A DNA stretch of 64,000 nt from an uncultured Eisenbergiella sp. (lineage in GTDB: Bacteria; Bacillota; Clostridia; Lachnospirales; Lachnospiraceae). Each line of letters begins with the position of its first letter. Position 1 is the first letter of the stretch. The stretch lies in assembly GCA_947627215.1 (NCBI GenBank), contig CANQVD010000019.1, forward strand, positions 1-64,000, in the 5' to 3' direction. Positions 61,366 through 64,000 of this stretch are shown one piece after another. The translations under genes were made by a program, and so were the position numbers. The notes under the pieces were generated by a model that was not told the DNA's origin, did no database searches, and saw only the letters and a program-made list of their open reading frames with translations.

Positions 61366-62949
61366 TTATTTCCCGCTGTCTCCGTAGTTGGCCAGCACCC
61401 GGGCGCTGGGATCGTCCACGTTGCAGCCCTCCCATTCCTTGTTGGGCATCCAGAAATCGGGCACCATCTTCGCCTGTCCCGGATAGTACTTTTCGAAAAT
61501 TTCCCGATACAGCAGGCTTTCCTTCGTGAAGGGCCTGGCGAAATCGTACTTCGCGCGGCGCTCTTCATATTCCGCATCCGTATAATATGCGTTGGCGTAT
61601 TCCTTCAGATCGTCCACCATGCTGTGGCCCACCGCGTCGGAAAAGGCGGCCTTCTCGCGCCAGAGGATGTTTTCGGGCAGAATGTGGTCCTTCTCAAACG
61701 CCTTCCGCAGCAGATATTTTCCTTTTCCGTAGGTGTTCAGCTTCTTCGCAGGATCGATGGCCATGACATAGCGCACGAAATCCAAGTCGCCGAAGGGAAC
61801 GCGGGCTTCCAGCGAGTTGGCGGCCAGGCACCGGTCAGCCCGCAGCACGTCATAGCAGTACAGCTCCCGGATGCGCTTCGCGGCCTCCTCCTGAAATGCC
61901 GCCGCGCTGGGCGCGAAGTCCGTGTATTTGTAGCCGAACAGCTCATCGGAGATCTCGCCGGTCAGAAGCACCTTCAGATCCGTGTTCTGATCGATGGCCC
62001 GGCACACCAGATACATGCCCATGCTGGCCCGGATCGTGGTGATGTCGTAGGTCGCCAGCGCTTCGATGACCGTCTCCAGGTTCGCCAGCACCTCGTCCTT
62101 CGTCATGATGACCTCCGTATGGTCGGCCCCGATATAATCCGCCACCTCCTTGGCGTATTTCAGATCGATGGCGTCGATGTCCATGCCGATGGCAAAGGTG
62201 CGGATGGGCCGCTTCAAAAGATTCGCGGCGATGGCGCACACCAGGCTGGAATCCAGCCCGCCGGAAAGCAGAAAGCCCAGGGGTGCGTCCGCATCCAAGC
62301 GCTTGCGCACGCCCTCCACCAGCTTGTCGTGAATATTTTTCGTGATCGTATCCAGATCGCTGTGGATATAGCCGTGCACGGCCGCGATATCCTCGTACTG
62401 GATGAACTGCCCGTCGCAGTAATAGTGACCGGGCGGGAAAGGCCTGATCTCGTCCACCCAGCCCACCAGGCTCTTCGCCTCGCTGGCAAACGCGATCCTC
62501 CCGCTCGCGGAATATCCGTAAAACAGCGGGCGGATGCCGATGGGATCCCTGGCCGCCAGCAGCTTCCCCGTCTTCGCGTCGTAAATGACACAGGCATACT
62601 CCGCATCCAGATGGGAAAACATTTCCGTCCCATATTCCTCGTACAGCGGCAGGAGCACCTCGCAGTCCGAACCGCTCTTAAAGGAAAAACCTCTCTCCTC
62701 CAGCTCTTTTTTGATGGTGCGGAACCCGTAGATCTCGCCGTTGCACACCACCCAGCTTCCGTCCCGCTCAAAGGGCTGCATGCCGTCCGGCGTCAGCCCC
62801 ATGATGGCGAGCCTGGCGAAGCCCAGCCAGCCGAAATCCGTTTCCACCACCTGCATGGCATCCGGCCCGCGCATCTGCGTTCTCTGCAGGTATCCTTTCA
62901 TTTCTTCTTCGGTGACATCTTTTCCCGCGTAACACATGATGGAACACAT
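61366..62949 (-). CDS. asnB: Asparagine synthetase B, glutamine-hydrolysing
   Basis: A 527-aa enzyme making asparagine from aspartate, glutamine and ATP. The N-terminal glutaminase domain begins with the nucleophile Cys2 (MCSIMCYAGKD) and contains GPDAMQVVETDFGWLGFARL and WVVCNGEIYG. The synthetase domain has the ATP pyrophosphatase loop LGFLLSGGLDSSLV and LLTGEISDELFGYKYTD. Length is normal. GGGAGG is upstream of the start. Expression is controlled by a T-box leader, so low charged tRNA-Asn should induce it. Confidence 0.97.
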   Translation of the reverse strand: MCSIMCYAGKDVTEEEMKGYLQRTQMRGPDAMQVVETDFGWLGFARLAIMGLTPDGMQPFERDGSWVVCNGEIYGFRTIKKELEERGFSFKSGSDCEVLLPLYEEYGTEMFSHLDAEYACVIYDAKTGKLLAARDPIGIRPLFYGYSASGRIAFASEAKSLVGWVDEIRPFPPGHYYCDGQFIQYEDIAAVHGYIHSDLDTITKNIHDKLVEGVRKRLDADAPLGFLLSGGLDSSLVCAIAANLLKRPIRTFAIGMDIDAIDLKYAKEVADYIGADHTEVIMTKDEVLANLETVIEALATYDITTIRASMGMYLVCRAIDQNTDLKVLLTGEISDELFGYKYTDFAPSAAAFQEEAAKRIRELYCYDVLRADRCLAANSLEARVPFGDLDFVRYVMAIDPAKKLNTYGKGKYLLRKAFEKDHILPENILWREKAAFSDAVGHSMVDDLKEYANAYYTDAEYEERRAKYDFARPFTKESLLYREIFEKYYPGQAKMVPDFWMPNKEWEGCNVDDPSARVLANYGDSGK

Positions 62950-62967
62950 ATCCGTATCCTCCCTGTT

Positions 62968-63282
62968 AAAAAAATGAGCAGCTATCTGTCCTCTTCGAAA
63001 TAGGACGAATAGCTGCTATGATCCGCGGTGCCACCTAACTTGCCGCACGCCCTTGTGCGACCCCTTTTTCGCGTTCCCGTGAAACGCTATCCCGATAACG
63101 TGGGATCCCGGCTCCCCTACCTGCCCTGCACCCCCTGGCGTCCGTTCGGACAGCCGCGGCGGCATCAGCGCTTTCAGTTCGCAGCTCGGAAGTGTTCTTT
63201 CATACGGCCGTCATACGGGACTCGCACCGCCGCCCGCTCTCTGGGATGGCCTGCCGCACTACTTTTCTTCGTCATCGCTTTT
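62968..63282 (-). ncRNA. T-box leader of asnB
   Basis: On the minus strand the leader starts near 63282 with GATGACGAAGAAAAGTAGTG (Stem I turn). It carries the antiterminator bulge AGGTGGCACCGCGG (about 63034-63021) and ends in a terminator stem (GCAGCTAT with ATAGCTGC) followed by T7 at 62974-62968. AAC at 63196-63194, just before ACTTCCGAG, is the likely asparagine specifier; the valS leader has GTG at the aligned position. Confidence 0.93.
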
Positions 63283-63417
63283 TAATCCTTTAACAAAATA
63301 CCATATGAAATTATTTCTGTCAAGGAGAAGTTTTCCATTTGCAGGCCAGCCGGATTTCCCTGCTTCATATGCTTTCCAGCAGACTTGCCTCCGCAGTCCT
63401 CTCCTCAGGCTGCATCC

Positions 63418-63999
63418 TCACCCCTCCCCCGGCAGCCCGACGACAACACTCAGCCTTCCGCCTTCATACTCCGCCGCTATCGTCCCGTCCATCTGCTCGA
63501 TGAGCGTTCTCGCGATCGCCAGCCCCAGGCCCGTGGATCTTCTCGCGGCCTCGACCGTATAAAACCGGTCAAACAGGCGTCCCACCTGCACCTCATTCAG
63601 GCCGGACGCCGTATTGGCAAAAGTCACTGTGCCGCTTTCCGACAGCACGATATCCAGATCGCCGTCGCTGTATTTCAGCGCGTTGCTCAGAAGATTGGAA
63701 AACACGCGGGCCAGGGCGGAGCGGTCCAGCGTCCGGATCACCTTCGCCTCCGGGAGCCGGATGTGCGGCTCGATATTCCGTTCCTTCAGCGCAGTATAAA
63801 ATGACGCGATGCTCTCCTCCAGCACGCCGCCCACATTCACCGGCTCGCACATTCCGCTGTTTTCAGCGGAGAGAATGACGGAATAGCGAAAAAGCTCCTC
63901 TGTAAGCTGCGCCAGAAGCTCCGCCCTGTTCCGAATGATCCGCAGATAGCGTTCCGCTTTCTCCGTCATCCGTTCCGCTTCCAGCAGATCCAGGTATCC
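63418..63999 (-). CDS. Sensor histidine kinase, C-terminal part (cut by window end)
   Basis: The open frame continues past the window end, so only the C-terminal about 193 residues are visible. These contain a dimerisation-helix end (GYLDLLEAERMTEKAERYL) and the HATPase domain, with N box RVFSNLLSNALKYSDG, a degenerate G1 region around TVTFANTASG, and G2 RRSTGLGLAIARTLIEQMDG. The phosphorylated His should lie just beyond the edge. The partner regulator is not visible. The sequence after its stop leads into the asnB leader region without other genes. Confidence 0.85.
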   Translation of the reverse strand, partial: GYLDLLEAERMTEKAERYLRIIRNRAELLAQLTEELFRYSVILSAENSGMCEPVNVGGVLEESIASFYTALKERNIEPHIRLPEAKVIRTLDRSALARVFSNLLSNALKYSDGDLDIVLSESGTVTFANTASGLNEVQVGRLFDRFYTVEAARRSTGLGLAIARTLIEQMDGTIAAEYEGGRLSVVVGLPGEG

Positions 64000-64000
64000 G

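Overview
The window is a chromosomal segment of a spore-forming, fairly GC-rich Clostridia member, most likely Lachnospiraceae. The evidence is spoIIAA-spoIIAB-sigF, spoVAA-AB-AC, a Spo0A-type effector protein, small spore-coat-like proteins, T-box leaders for valS and asnB, class B sortases and abundant TTG/GTG starts. Nearly all genes are on the minus strand; the exceptions are two genes at about 19.2 and 60.0 kb.

Region 1 (0-20 kb) is mainly chromosomal backbone. It holds two small coat-like proteins, an RsiV-like secreted protein, glycogen synthase, a receiver-less Spo0A-like regulator, an orphan AraC-type response regulator, a GH51 arabinofuranosidase, the spoVA genes A-C, sortase B, the sigF operon, a zinc-ribbon/TPR membrane protein, and valS behind a T-box. 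Next comes a Rpn-type PD-(D/E)XK gene split between two frames around an 18-bp minisatellite, then a two-copy hairpin-rich repeat.

Region 2 (20-44.5 kb) is one large surface-polysaccharide locus read leftward. Its head is a sortase-fold lipoprotein without its catalytic residues, an LCP ligase, a secreted protein, the CpsB/CpsC/CpsD regulatory trio and an initiating phosphoglycosyltransferase. A visibly AT-rich, probably acquired middle carries glycosyltransferases, an FkbM methyltransferase, an O-acyltransferase, a second methyltransferase, a polymerase and a flippase. It also carries a four-activity set for a CMP-activated ulosonic acid: a SIS isomerase and HAD phosphatase fused in one protein, a NeuB-like synthase without its SAF domain, and a CMP-sugar synthetase, next to a GT42/DUF115-type transferase. 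The most unusual content is two paralogous glycyl radical enzymes (about 675 aa each) and one activating enzyme inside this locus, which suggests radical chemistry on a glycan building block. G tracts of 8-9 nt lie inside three modification genes (O-acyltransferase, FkbM methyltransferase, SAM methyltransferase), so those modifications may be phase variable.

Region 3 (44.7-64 kb) returns to backbone: PAP2 and diacylglycerol-kinase-like lipid enzymes, a GT4 glycosyltransferase, DedA, carB, a GT2, an SfsA-MutY fusion, a 5'-nucleotidase, DUF1653 and small lipoprotein genes, a serine hydrolase, a ferredoxin-type aldo/keto reductase, an AAA/DUF4143 ATPase, asnB behind a T-box, and a histidine kinase cut by the window end.

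All family assignments come from reading motifs and remembered family features; no database search was run.
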